Below, piece by piece: positions 1 through 8,843 of a stretch of DNA of 64,000 nt. The stretch is from NCBI RefSeq assembly GCF_000733925.1, contig NZ_JPOO01000003.1, positions 2,976,001 through 3,040,000 of the forward strand, written 5' to 3'. Under the pieces are notes generated by a model. It ran no database searches, was not told the DNA's origin, and saw only the letters and a list, made by a program, of their open reading frames with translations. The stretch is from Arenibacter algicola (GTDB taxonomy: Bacteria; Bacteroidota; Bacteroidia; Flavobacteriales; Flavobacteriaceae). The position numbers were made by a program, and so were the translations under genes. Numbering within the stretch: position 1 is the stretch's first letter; each line of letters begins with the position of its first letter.

Positions 1-1778
1 TTATCCGTGTTTTCCTCAGGGTGGGTGCCCATTGCGCTCATGCAAACTGATGTAACCTTACTCCCTGCAAGGTAGGAGCACAAATCTATGTAATGGCATG
101 CTTCGCCTATTATCCTTCCGCCTCCAATTTGCATATCATGGACCCAAACATCCAGGGGTATAAAACCAGCGTTCATTGTGGCTATTATATTTATAGGTGT
201 TCCATTATTTCCCAAGAGCTTTTTCATCTTCCTGGCCAATGGAGCAAAACGCCTATTAAAACCAACGGAAACCGATACATTTTGAGAATTATAGGCTGTA
301 ACAATTTTATCTAATTCATGGTTGGTGAGGGCCAATGGTTTTTCTACAAAAACACTTTTACCCGCATTAATAGTTTCCAGGACCATTGGGGCATGTAAAT
401 TATGCTGTGTTGTAATAAGCACCAAGTCCACCTCATTGTCCTCTAAAATCTCTTTATAGTTTGATGTTGAATTGGCAATACCGTGGCGTTTTGCCATAAT
501 TGTGGAGGATAATCCTCCAGAACTTGCTATATATTTTACATCGGCTTTTATTTTTTTAAGATTAGGGAGTATGGTTGAGCTAGTAAAATTTCCTGCCCCT
601 ATAATCCCTATAATCCCTTTTTTACCCTGAAAATTTTTGTTGACTATATTTATTGTAGAGGTTGGAGTTTCGGTGGAATCATATTCCAAAACTGAAGCGA
701 TCGACTTGGAATTTGCCATTCCTCCGTAGACTTTTTGAAAGTCTTTTAGGGAAACCCTTTCGGTTATAAGAGGTTTTACATTAAGAACTCCTTTCGAAAT
801 TGCATTTAGTATGGCTTCAAAATTTCTTTTTTCTGTCCATCTTACATAGCCAATAGGATAGTCATGTCCTTTTTGTTCATATTCTTCATCATATCGTCCT
901 GGACCATAGGAGCATGAGACTTGAAAGGAAATTTCTTTTTCATAAAAGTCGGCTCTACTTATATCTAACCCAATAACACCAACGAGAACTATTCTTCCGC
1001 GTTTTCTGCACATATTGGCAGATTGTGAAATAATCTCATTACTTTTATTTGATGCTGTAATAATAACCCCATCTGCTCCTATTCCATTGGTATAAGATCC
1101 AACAAACTTTATCTGATCGGTACCATCACCAGGATTAATGGCTATAATTCCTTTCTCTTTAGCTATTTTTACTTTTTCAGGATCAAAATCAAATCCGATT
1201 ACATTACATCCATTGGCCAAAAGCAATTCTGCCGTTACCAAACCTATTAATCCCAAACCTACTACTACAATGGTTTCACCAAATGTTGGAATTAATAATC
1301 GTATTCCTTGTAATCCAATAGAACCTATCACTGTAAATACAGCTTCTTCATCTGATACGTTATCCGGGATCTTGGCAACTAAATTTTTAGGAACATTTAC
1401 ATATTCCACATGATTTCCGTTTGATGCAACTCGATCTCCTATCTTGAACTCTGTTACACCATTGCCTATTGCTACTACCACTCCAACATTACAATAACCT
1501 AAAGGTATAGGCTGATTAAGCTTGTTGAGAACAGCGTCCATTGTAGGTTTTAGTCCGTCTGTTTTTACTTTATCCAAAACCATTTTTACTTTGTCCGGTT
1601 GTTGTCGAGCTTTTTGGATAAAATTGGCTTTTCCAAATTCTACCAACATTCTTTCCGTTCCTAATGAAACCAATGACCTAGTTGTCTTAATTAGAACATG
1701 TCCGGTTTTGACCATAGGGACCGGTACTTCTTCCAATATAGTTTCCCCTTTCTTAAGGTCTTGTATGATTTGTTTCAT
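1..1778 (-). CDS. Bi-domain oxidoreductase (MDR dehydrogenase + Gfo/Idh/MocA), 3' end cut by window edge
   Basis: The reading frame opens at an ATG (complement of 1776-1778) and stays open to the window edge, giving about 592 residues without a stop. The first ~370 residues look like a medium-chain alcohol dehydrogenase (segments VGLGLIGLV for the nucleotide fold and SYGPGRYD near residue 290). From about residue 385 a second Rossmann fold begins (GIIGIIGAGNFTSS), followed by the EKPLA motif of Gfo/Idh/MocA dehydrogenases. The order and the SYGPGRYD...YVRWTE segment match the complete paralogue at 12272-14389 (705 residues), so roughly 110 residues lie outside the window. Such fused enzymes are common in bacterial surface-polysaccharide loci and are presumed to act on sugar or sugar-nucleotide intermediates; the substrate is unknown. 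It is the last visible gene of the minus-strand glycan locus. Confidence 0.85.
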   Translation of the reverse strand, partial: MKQIIQDLKKGETILEEVPVPMVKTGHVLIKTTRSLVSLGTERMLVEFGKANFIQKARQQPDKVKMVLDKVKTDGLKPTMDAVLNKLNQPIPLGYCNVGVVVAIGNGVTEFKIGDRVASNGNHVEYVNVPKNLVAKIPDNVSDEEAVFTVIGSIGLQGIRLLIPTFGETIVVVGLGLIGLVTAELLLANGCNVIGFDFDPEKVKIAKEKGIIAINPGDGTDQIKFVGSYTNGIGADGVIITASNKSNEIISQSANMCRKRGRIVLVGVIGLDISRADFYEKEISFQVSCSYGPGRYDEEYEQKGHDYPIGYVRWTEKRNFEAILNAISKGVLNVKPLITERVSLKDFQKVYGGMANSKSIASVLEYDSTETPTSTINIVNKNFQGKKGIIGIIGAGNFTSSTILPNLKKIKADVKYIASSGGLSSTIMAKRHGIANSTSNYKEILEDNEVDLVLITTQHNLHAPMVLETINAGKSVFVEKPLALTNHELDKIVTAYNSQNVSVSVGFNRRFAPLARKMKKLLGNNGTPINIIATMNAGFIPLDVWVHDMQIGGGRIIGEACHYIDLCSYLAGSKVTSVCMSAMGTHPEENTD

Positions 1779-1929
1779 ATATAATTTTGAAGTGATGATT
1801 TTAACAAGTTGAGGATAATGAATTTTATATTCGGCAAACTTATCAAAAATTGATGTTTAATTTATTATTTATATTATTTCAATATACCTATTCCAATTAT
1901 ATTTTAGTGCTTTTTCTGAATTATTAACT

Positions 1930-3285
1930 CTAAGTCAATTTTCTTAAGACAATCTTAAAACCCTTTATTAAAAAGATCCATGTTAAAACAAAAAATACAA
2001 AACCATAGCCTAATAAAGCCCTGGGTAGACTTGCCTGAGATAGGTAATATGCGAAAACAAAGCAAAAAACAATAAAGATTAAGTTGATGCTATTCTTTTC
2101 TAATTTATCAAGGAAGGTATCTAAAGTTGAAATTGTAAGTCCTAAAAAGAGATTTCCTAATATCATTCCGAAATAGCCAAAGGCACCATAAAAGTCCATC
2201 ACACTATTGATGGCCATGGAGCCTTCCACTTTTACGGTGGAAAAATAATCAAATATAACTTGCGTATCAGGGAAATGTTCAAAACCAAAAATCTTACTAA
2301 ATAACCCTATATTAGTAAAGTAATAATAGTCGTTAACCTCAGGGAAATAGTGAACATAACAGAATGCAGGAACTGATAACCTTCCAAAAACTCTTGTCAA
2401 AACAATTTCGGAAAGTTTGGCACCCGCTTCAAAAACATTTTGAAATTGATAAGTTGTTGCGGAATAATAAAGAACTAACAAAAGCACAAATAGAAAACTT
2501 AAATACATAATATATTTACGCTTTCTGCTTTTTTTCGTTTTGATTTTCTTTAATTTTTTAGGGAATAGATTTTCTTTAAAAACGTACCCTGATATGAGGA
2601 CTGAGAGCATGAAGATCATCAAAGGCCTCTTTTGAAAAAGAGCCAAAATCAGAAAAAAGGATATAAAGAACAACATCAAAAATAAAATCTTGTTCATAAG
2701 ACGCTTTCTTTTCAATGACATATAAAATGCCACTATCGTAATAAATGGCAACACATTATAAATGAGAATAGTATATATATAACTCGATGTAATTGCTGCT
2801 CGGGATTGTAATATGGCCTCAGGCTGTCTTCCTAACAAACCATCTAATATGCCAATTATCAAAATGTCCCGTTTTATGAATAAATAAATAAATATAAATA
2901 ATAGTACCCCAAACGTAAGTACATAGAAATTAACTCTGCTTAAATTGTCTTTTATATTTACGCTTAAATTAAAATGATTAATACATTTTACGCGTTTGTA
3001 CATTATGGAAATACCAAAAACATAAGCGTACAAAACAGATAAAAAGCCAACTGTGCCTATGATTTGAGTTTTAATTATGTCTGCATCTGAAATTAGTTCT
3101 AGCTTAAAAGAATTAAAGGTGAGCAAGAAGTAGGGTTTGAAAAAAGGAAACGCCATAATGCCCGCTATTGAAAACAAAAGTGTAGCTATGAAAAAAACAC
3201 CAAAGACATTCCAATTAAATATCAGTTGTCTGAATATAATTATATGTAACAGCAGTATGACTAATAAAAAATAGGTGATCACCAT
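1930..3285 (-). CDS. Wzy-like oligosaccharide repeat-unit polymerase
   Basis: This 451-residue protein is almost entirely hydrophobic, with about a dozen predicted membrane segments separated by short basic loops. The C-terminal part holds the segment SVMDFYGAFGYFGMILGN, a pattern typical of oligosaccharide repeat-unit polymerases that join lipid-linked repeat units in the periplasm (Wzy pathway). The ATG start directly abuts the stop of the upstream ligase-like gene, so the two are probably translated together. Wzy proteins have little sequence conservation, and the assignment rests on topology, that motif and the position in a locus with a flippase and a chain-length protein. An alternative would be another O-antigen-type membrane transferase. 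Confidence 0.75.
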   Translation of the reverse strand: MVITYFLLVILLLHIIIFRQLIFNWNVFGVFFIATLLFSIAGIMAFPFFKPYFLLTFNSFKLELISDADIIKTQIIGTVGFLSVLYAYVFGISIMYKRVKCINHFNLSVNIKDNLSRVNFYVLTFGVLLFIFIYLFIKRDILIIGILDGLLGRQPEAILQSRAAITSSYIYTILIYNVLPFITIVAFYMSLKRKRLMNKILFLMLFFISFFLILALFQKRPLMIFMLSVLISGYVFKENLFPKKLKKIKTKKSRKRKYIMYLSFLFVLLLVLYYSATTYQFQNVFEAGAKLSEIVLTRVFGRLSVPAFCYVHYFPEVNDYYYFTNIGLFSKIFGFEHFPDTQVIFDYFSTVKVEGSMAINSVMDFYGAFGYFGMILGNLFLGLTISTLDTFLDKLEKNSINLIFIVFCFVFAYYLSQASLPRALLGYGFVFFVLTWIFLIKGFKIVLRKLT

Positions 3286-4509
3286 TTAATCTTTTTTGGC
3301 ATTCAAGTACAAAAGGTAATTGAAACAGGTGTAAAAGGTTATTCCCCATTGACGACTTAAAATATTCTCCGTAAAACAACAACCCATAACAATTAGTGTA
3401 AAACAAAAGTAGATAAAATTGCTAGTTTTATATGCATGTATTAAAGCGTAACCGAGCACGTACAAGAATATAAACAGCCCGATGATACCATATCTCATCA
3501 AATAGTCTAAATACTGATTATGTATATTACTTTTTGATGTAATATTGTTCTTTTTATAAACTGCATGCAGATGGTCTTGAACATCGCCAGTTCCTACACC
3601 AATTATTGGATTATTTTCTATAATGGGTAGTGCTGCATTCCATAGTTTTATTCTAGTCTCACGTTCTGCTTTTTTCCCTTGATTCAGTTCTTCAAATCTT
3701 TCGGTTATTCGTTCTAAGGGCAATTTTAGATAAGAAGATGAAAAATAAGCAAATAGGGCAATTAATGTGGCGACAAAAAATAACAATTTCAACTTTTTCT
3801 GTTTGATTAGAATATAGATGATTGATCCCACTACTAGAATGGAATTTGAAATAATAGCCGTTTTGGCAACCATTTGAAGTAAGAAAAGGGATTGTACACA
3901 AATCAGTAGGAATAGTAACGCAAAGATTCGAGTGCTTTTAACCTGTCGAAGTTGATTTAAAATCAGTGTGTTTGAAAATAGAATATACATACCAAAATAC
4001 GCATTGTGTACGCCTAACAACTTGGTGAGTTCGGCCCCTGTATATCGATACGATAGGAAGAGGTCTAATGATAAAGGAAATGTATCGCTTTTATAAAGAA
4101 ATCGATATACTGTATCAAGTTCAAAAAGAAAAATTAGCACAAAGATAGAAACACAATAGACTCTGAAAAGTAGGGCTATGTTTTTAATCTGGTACACGCC
4201 ATAAAACAAAGGGAATAATAGAAAACTAATCTGTCGACCAATCATTTCAAACCCCTTAGGGAGATTTTCGGTATACAAAAGGCCTAATAAATTTAAAGAA
4301 AACAGAGCCATCAAGCACCAAAAATACCAAGTGATTTTTAAATTAGCCTTTTTGTTTTTAATCAATACAAATAACTGCGCGGCAAATAGAATTGCAATTA
4401 ATGGCGCGTTGAGTTTCTCAATAGCAAACGTGACAACAACACCTGAAAGCAGTAAAAAAACTACATCTAAGTTCTTTAATAGGGAATAAGTCGGCTCTGC
4501 GGTTTTCAT
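3286..4509 (-). CDS. O-antigen ligase family membrane protein (Wzy_C/WaaL type)
   Basis: The protein has 407 residues and about ten to twelve membrane helices, with a large periplasmic loop in the second half. The loop carries the segments PIIGVGTGDVQ and SNIHNQYLDYLMRYGIIGL, the hallmark of the Wzy_C (O-antigen ligase/polymerase) family; the His of the HNQYL segment corresponds to the conserved loop histidine. Family members either ligate finished glycan to a lipid or protein carrier or polymerise repeat units. Because a second Wzy-like protein follows immediately downstream, a ligase role is the simpler reading here, but the two roles cannot be separated from sequence alone. ATG start; it abuts the glycosyltransferase gene upstream. 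Confidence 0.8.
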   Translation of the reverse strand: MKTAEPTYSLLKNLDVVFLLLSGVVVTFAIEKLNAPLIAILFAAQLFVLIKNKKANLKITWYFWCLMALFSLNLLGLLYTENLPKGFEMIGRQISFLLFPLFYGVYQIKNIALLFRVYCVSIFVLIFLFELDTVYRFLYKSDTFPLSLDLFLSYRYTGAELTKLLGVHNAYFGMYILFSNTLILNQLRQVKSTRIFALLFLLICVQSLFLLQMVAKTAIISNSILVVGSIIYILIKQKKLKLLFFVATLIALFAYFSSSYLKLPLERITERFEELNQGKKAERETRIKLWNAALPIIENNPIIGVGTGDVQDHLHAVYKKNNITSKSNIHNQYLDYLMRYGIIGLFIFLYVLGYALIHAYKTSNFIYFCFTLIVMGCCFTENILSRQWGITFYTCFNYLLYLNAKKD

Positions 4510-5628
4510 TTATTGAATTAAAAAAGATTCTAGTTCTACGTAATCGGTATCGCCTAAATATAGATTTTTAGATAAGGTTTTGAAATGTAATTTCATTTTA
4601 TCTGCATTGATCATAAGAAATTCAACCCCAGCTTCAATTTCACCTTCAACTTTGTAATCAATAGACACTCCTACACCATATTCTTTTACCTTTTCCTCTA
4701 AATAAGTATCCTTACTACACAGCAATGGAACACAATAATACATACATTCATAAAGCTTATTCGGTAACGCTAAGCGATTATTTAATGATACCTGATGAAT
4801 ATCATAAATCAAGTAAATAATGTCAATTGATTCGTAAATCCGTTTTGTGTCAGTAAATGCGTTGTAGGGGCCGAAGTATTTTATGTTGCTGTATTTCGCA
4901 GCATACTCTTCAACCACACCTTGATATTGACCTTTTCCATATACGTGAATTTCTACTTGAGCATGCTCTCGGTAAGTTTCAAAAAGTTTTATGTACTCAT
5001 CTTTCCGTAACAATAAGCCAACAATACCGATTACTATTTTATCTGATTTTTGGTTATCTGTCGACTCAGTTATTTTTATTTCTTGGGAAAGCAATTTATT
5101 CTCCAAAATGAAAACGTCTTTAGAAAAGAACTTTTCGAAATGATAGGTATAGTACTTCTCAGAAGTTACGATCAACTTATCAATATGCTTTCGATAGAGG
5201 CGCTTTTCTAAACCACGCAATCTTTTCGCCATAAAACCATCACTAAAAACATATTTTCGAAGATCGGAAATCTCAATTGCCACTTTCGTCGAATCCCTTT
5301 TTCCAAATAACTTAAAACGGGAGAATAAGTACAATAAAAGCACATCAAGATTATTCACCAAAACGACATCAAACTCATTTGCATTGATAAGCTTTTTTAT
5401 GCTTTTAATGGTTTTTAAATACGTCCAAATTCTCTTCACCGGTCTAGAAGCATTGGGAATCTGCCCAAAATTTTGACGAACCACACTTGCGTCAATAGAG
5501 CTATCTAAATCAGCTAAAGTTTTGCGCTGAAAATACGCTAGCGAAACGGTATTGTTTTTGGCTAAAAAATTGATTTGCTTAACAAATCTTGGGTTGGGTT
5601 GGTGAGATATGAAAAATAGAATGTTCAC
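4510..5628 (-). CDS. GT-B type glycosyltransferase of the polysaccharide locus
   Basis: This 372-residue soluble protein fits a GT-B glycosyltransferase. The N-terminal half has alternating strands and helices with FDVVLVNNLDVL and an Asp-rich EISDLRKYVF segment. The C-terminal half begins at IVIGIVGLLLRKDE and contains the sugar-nucleotide-binding region LPNKLYECMYYCVPLLC followed by a helix, typical of GT4-like enzymes. It starts at GTG (complement of 5626-5628); no upstream ATG in frame fits as well. It is the only recognisable glycosyltransferase in this part of the locus, so others must lie outside the window. Acceptor and donor cannot be predicted. Confidence 0.8.
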   Translation of the reverse strand: MNILFFISHQPNPRFVKQINFLAKNNTVSLAYFQRKTLADLDSSIDASVVRQNFGQIPNASRPVKRIWTYLKTIKSIKKLINANEFDVVLVNNLDVLLLYLFSRFKLFGKRDSTKVAIEISDLRKYVFSDGFMAKRLRGLEKRLYRKHIDKLIVTSEKYYTYHFEKFFSKDVFILENKLLSQEIKITESTDNQKSDKIVIGIVGLLLRKDEYIKLFETYREHAQVEIHVYGKGQYQGVVEEYAAKYSNIKYFGPYNAFTDTKRIYESIDIIYLIYDIHQVSLNNRLALPNKLYECMYYCVPLLCSKDTYLEEKVKEYGVGVSIDYKVEGEIEAGVEFLMINADKMKLHFKTLSKNLYLGDTDYVELESFLIQ

Positions 5629-5668
5629 TTAGGGCTATTATTATGGTTTAAATATTCTAAGATACTTT

Positions 5669-6595
5669 TTAAAATTCAAATACTTCGTTCGTTCTGTATG
5701 AATAGAATTTAAGGGGAACCATATACTTGGCGTCCCTTTCCAAGAAATAACCCCTATTGTTCAAATCCCAATAGGCATAGGTAAAATATGATTTGCCCAC
5801 ATATAGATCATGAGAGGGGTCATAGAGTACATTTAGCTCTCTGTCGTTGGTGTATTGTATTAAAAAGCCTTGTTCACTTCTATTAAATGAAGTTATGAGT
5901 ATCCCCTGTGCCAAGACTTTGGAGTTTAAACATTTCATGAAATTTTGAATTTCACTATTATCTTTCAAAATATCCACATCAAATTTACAGGTGGTGCAGA
6001 GTGCTTTTAAAACCTTTAAGTCTGATACTCGCTTTTCTTCATTTGCTATAATACCCAAATTATGTAATTTTATTATTACTTCTTCAACTCCATCAAATTT
6101 TCTGAGTGAAAGTATTGAACCTGTGTAATAATCTTCTAAGACCCCTATTTTTTGCCGTAACGATAATTTCCTATTTGGTGTCATATATACACTTACCTTA
6201 TTTTCTAAAAAACAAGGTTGCAAATTACCCATATACAAGTTCTTTCTAATTTCTTCAAATGACAATCGTTCTTGATTTTTGCACGAAAAAACTGAATTAT
6301 TAATTGTTGGGTCTTGCACTATATATTTTTTCAAACTTGGAATATAAACTTCTACAAAGACATGGCTATCCCTATATTTCAAAAAACCTTTCCAGCTACC
6401 GTCAATTACATCATACCGCTTAGCCTTAAAGCCCATAGCTCGGTAAACATCAAACAAAGTAGTGCTCATAAAACCACAATTTTCGCCTACACCCTGGGTT
6501 TTAAACATATAACCTAGCTCGTTGTAACGCTCTTTTTTTGGTCTTCTGCCTTCTCCTTTGTTTTTATAGTTGGTATGGTGAACTATTTCTCTCAA
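5669..6595 (-). CDS. Transglutaminase-like protein, main (C-terminal) part of a frameshifted gene
   Basis: This 308-residue frame carries a transglutaminase-like core: Cys40 in GENCGF, His78 in DSHVFVEV and Asp95 in IVQDPT have the order and spacing of the Cys-His-Asp triad. The rest is not recognised. The frame can start only at TTG (complement of 6593-6595), overlapping the stop of the upstream short lipoprotein frame by 4 bases. Upstream of that TTG the frame stays open and reads FEEATVENTDLL, which would join smoothly to the upstream frame if the A6 run at 6626-6631 had one more base. I therefore read the two as one lipoprotein gene with a frameshift. A genuine two-gene arrangement with coupled translation is the alternative. 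Substrate unknown; its place in a glycan locus suggests an envelope role. Confidence 0.7.
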   Translation of the reverse strand: MREIVHHTNYKNKGEGRRPKKERYNELGYMFKTQGVGENCGFMSTTLFDVYRAMGFKAKRYDVIDGSWKGFLKYRDSHVFVEVYIPSLKKYIVQDPTINNSVFSCKNQERLSFEEIRKNLYMGNLQPCFLENKVSVYMTPNRKLSLRQKIGVLEDYYTGSILSLRKFDGVEEVIIKLHNLGIIANEEKRVSDLKVLKALCTTCKFDVDILKDNSEIQNFMKCLNSKVLAQGILITSFNRSEQGFLIQYTNDRELNVLYDPSHDLYVGKSYFTYAYWDLNNRGYFLERDAKYMVPLKFYSYRTNEVFEF

Positions 6596-6810
6596 TAGAT
6601 CAGTATTTTCAACAGTTGCCTCTTCAAAAAAGTGGGGCTGAACTTGATGTTTGTCTGAGGTATAGTCAGTATGTAATGTTTTAAAGCAGAATCATTCCAT
6701 TCCTCATTTATAAATTCCGGCATTGCTACATCCTTGAAAATATAACCCCTGTTTTTTGATTCCTTACAGGATATCAAAATAAATACAAATAAAATATATA
6801 GAGCTTTCAT
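6592..6810 (-). CDS. Lipoprotein signal and N-terminal part of the frameshifted transglutaminase-like gene
   Basis: This 72-residue frame begins with a short signal peptide ending in a lipobox (FILISC, Cys15), so the product would be a lipoprotein. After about 60 residues it passes the A6 run at 6626-6631 (T6 on the coding strand) and ends a few codons later in sequence with no conserved look. Adding one base to the run would join it to the transglutaminase-like frame downstream, giving a secreted or outer-membrane-anchored enzyme of about 375 residues. The stop overlaps the downstream TTG by 4 bases. Either the gene is a recent pseudogene, the run is a sequencing error, or the homopolymer switches the gene. 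Confidence 0.6.
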   Translation of the reverse strand: MKALYILFVFILISCKESKNRGYIFKDVAMPEFINEEWNDSALKHYILTIPQTNIKFSPTFLKRQLLKILIY

Positions 6811-6887
6811 GCCTTTTTAGGAAGGATTTATACGATTTTAGTAATCAATTTTTTGAAATAAATTTAACATGTTTTTAGGTTCAAAAG

Positions 6888-8741
6888 TCATCCTTTTAAA
6901 TTCTTATTACTGCGCTGCAAGTTCAAAATTAGCCACCTATTTAATGAATAAATAATCCATAAGCGATAACCTAATTGGGGATTTGGTTTTTTATTACCTA
7001 ATTTTTTTAAGAAAGATTCTTGAATATACTTTTTTACCGGAGCATCATTATTATCGACTACTTCTTTTTTGAACATTTTTGGTAAGGATTCGGTCAAAAA
7101 AGGATGTAATAACATACCAAAACCGACTTTTTTACCATTGGTGATATAATCCGGTAGGTATTCCCTGGCAACATCTTTTATCATTGACTTCGCTCCGTTT
7201 TTCATTTTTAATTCGAAAGGCAAACTGGCACAATATTGAATTAGTTCAAAGTCCATGTATGGTGACCGGGCTTCTACACTTGCAGCCATAGTTGGGTAAT
7301 CTACTCTTGCCAAGATGAGCTCGGGTAATCTCAGTTTATATTCCACGTTCAATACTTTTCTTAAAAAGTCTCCTCCTTTAACTTCTTGCATTAGATTATG
7401 TAAAACGGCATAAGAATTATAAGGTTTGCCCTTCCAGAACTTTTTCTTTTCAAATTCTGTAAAACCATGAACCTGTCTTCGGGAAACTACATCTCCCTTG
7501 TAAAAGAAGTCGAACCGTTTTTTTAAGGGAATGTATTTTAACAAACCCCTTAGAAAATTGGGCACTTTTTGTATAAACTGGTACTCTTTTAACATACTTA
7601 TATATACTGGATAGCCGCCTAGTTCGTCACCTCCTTCACCGACCAACAGGATTTTTGATTTCGTACCTTGTGCTTCTTTAGAAATATAATAGAGTAAAAC
7701 GGAGTTAGGATCACCAAAAGGCATATCCTGTAAAACATCGCAAAGCGTTAATAGTTCGGACTCGAATTTTTCTTGATTGATTTCTAATTGGGTATAATCA
7801 ACACCGAGCTCTTTGGAAAATCTTCTGGCGTTTTCAGATTCATTGAACTCATGTGATGTCTCGTATTTTAAATTAATCGCATTGATATTTGGGTTGTCTT
7901 TTGAGCTGTACAAAAGATTCAAGGAGCTATCAACACCTCCACTTAACGCTACCGCAATGGGCACATCAGATACATTTCTGTATTTCATGGAGCGCATTAG
8001 CTTTTCCTTAATGGTATCTACTGCAGTATCATAGCTATCATCACATTTGGTATTTATGGCATCAGAAATATTCCAATAGGTGTTTTTTGTGAATTCTTTT
8101 TTTGAATATTTGATATAAGTGCCTACCTCCAATTTGGAGATGTTTGAATAGAATGTATCTGGTGCATTCACGGTCAAAAAAGATAGATAATGGTAAATCG
8201 CTTCTTCATTAATGGTTCTATCAATTTCATCGGATTCTAAAAGTGCTTTTATTTCCGAAGAGAAGTATAGCTTATCATTTACTCGGGAAAAATAAAGCGG
8301 TTTTTTGCCCATTCGATCGCGAACCAAAAACGTGGTTTGCTTTTTTATATCATACAAAGCAAAGGCAAACATGCCCTTGAACTTCCGCAAAGCTTTTTCT
8401 AGACCCCATTCTTTATAGGCATTGATAATGACCTCTGTATCTGAATGATCGGTTCGAAATTTTTGCGAACCCACAAGCTTTTCTTTTATTTCTGCATGAT
8501 TGTAGATTTCCCCATTAAAAGAAATAATGACATCTTTATATACAGAAACCATGGGTTGATTCGCTTCATCTGATAAATCGATAATCGACAATCGATTATG
8601 TCCAAAAACTACAGAATGGTTTTTCCAAATTCCTTGATGGTCTGGCCCCCGATGTACGATAGCATTTCGCATTGCTATAAGGGATGCTTCGTCAGATGGG
8701 GTAATAGTATTGTAAGCAATTATTCCTGATATTCCGCACAT
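6888..8741 (-). CDS. asnB: Asparagine synthase (glutamine-hydrolysing) family amidotransferase
   Basis: The protein has 617 residues, normal for the AsnB family. It starts MCGISGIIAY, so after Met removal Cys2 is the glutaminase nucleophile; NGEIYN and the Arg of HNRLSIID belong to the same class II amidotransferase domain. The synthetase domain holds the pyrophosphate-binding loop SGGVDSS near residue 266. Standard AsnB makes asparagine from aspartate with glutamine and ATP. In polysaccharide loci AsnB-like proteins are often thought to amidate the carboxyl group of uronic acids; wecB/wecC, which make UDP-ManNAcA, are in the same locus, so this is a reasonable inference here, not shown. ATG start. 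Confidence 0.85.
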   Translation of the reverse strand: MCGISGIIAYNTITPSDEASLIAMRNAIVHRGPDHQGIWKNHSVVFGHNRLSIIDLSDEANQPMVSVYKDVIISFNGEIYNHAEIKEKLVGSQKFRTDHSDTEVIINAYKEWGLEKALRKFKGMFAFALYDIKKQTTFLVRDRMGKKPLYFSRVNDKLYFSSEIKALLESDEIDRTINEEAIYHYLSFLTVNAPDTFYSNISKLEVGTYIKYSKKEFTKNTYWNISDAINTKCDDSYDTAVDTIKEKLMRSMKYRNVSDVPIAVALSGGVDSSLNLLYSSKDNPNINAINLKYETSHEFNESENARRFSKELGVDYTQLEINQEKFESELLTLCDVLQDMPFGDPNSVLLYYISKEAQGTKSKILLVGEGGDELGGYPVYISMLKEYQFIQKVPNFLRGLLKYIPLKKRFDFFYKGDVVSRRQVHGFTEFEKKKFWKGKPYNSYAVLHNLMQEVKGGDFLRKVLNVEYKLRLPELILARVDYPTMAASVEARSPYMDFELIQYCASLPFELKMKNGAKSMIKDVAREYLPDYITNGKKVGFGMLLHPFLTESLPKMFKKEVVDNNDAPVKKYIQESFLKKLGNKKPNPQLGYRLWIIYSLNRWLILNLQRSNKNLKG

Positions 8742-8843
8742 AGATTATTTTCGACTGAGATTGGTTAAGTTGGTTTCGTTAGAAATTCCAAAGGTACTAT
8801 TTCAGAATTCGTTTTCAATTCTTGAGTAGAAAAATAGTTGCTT

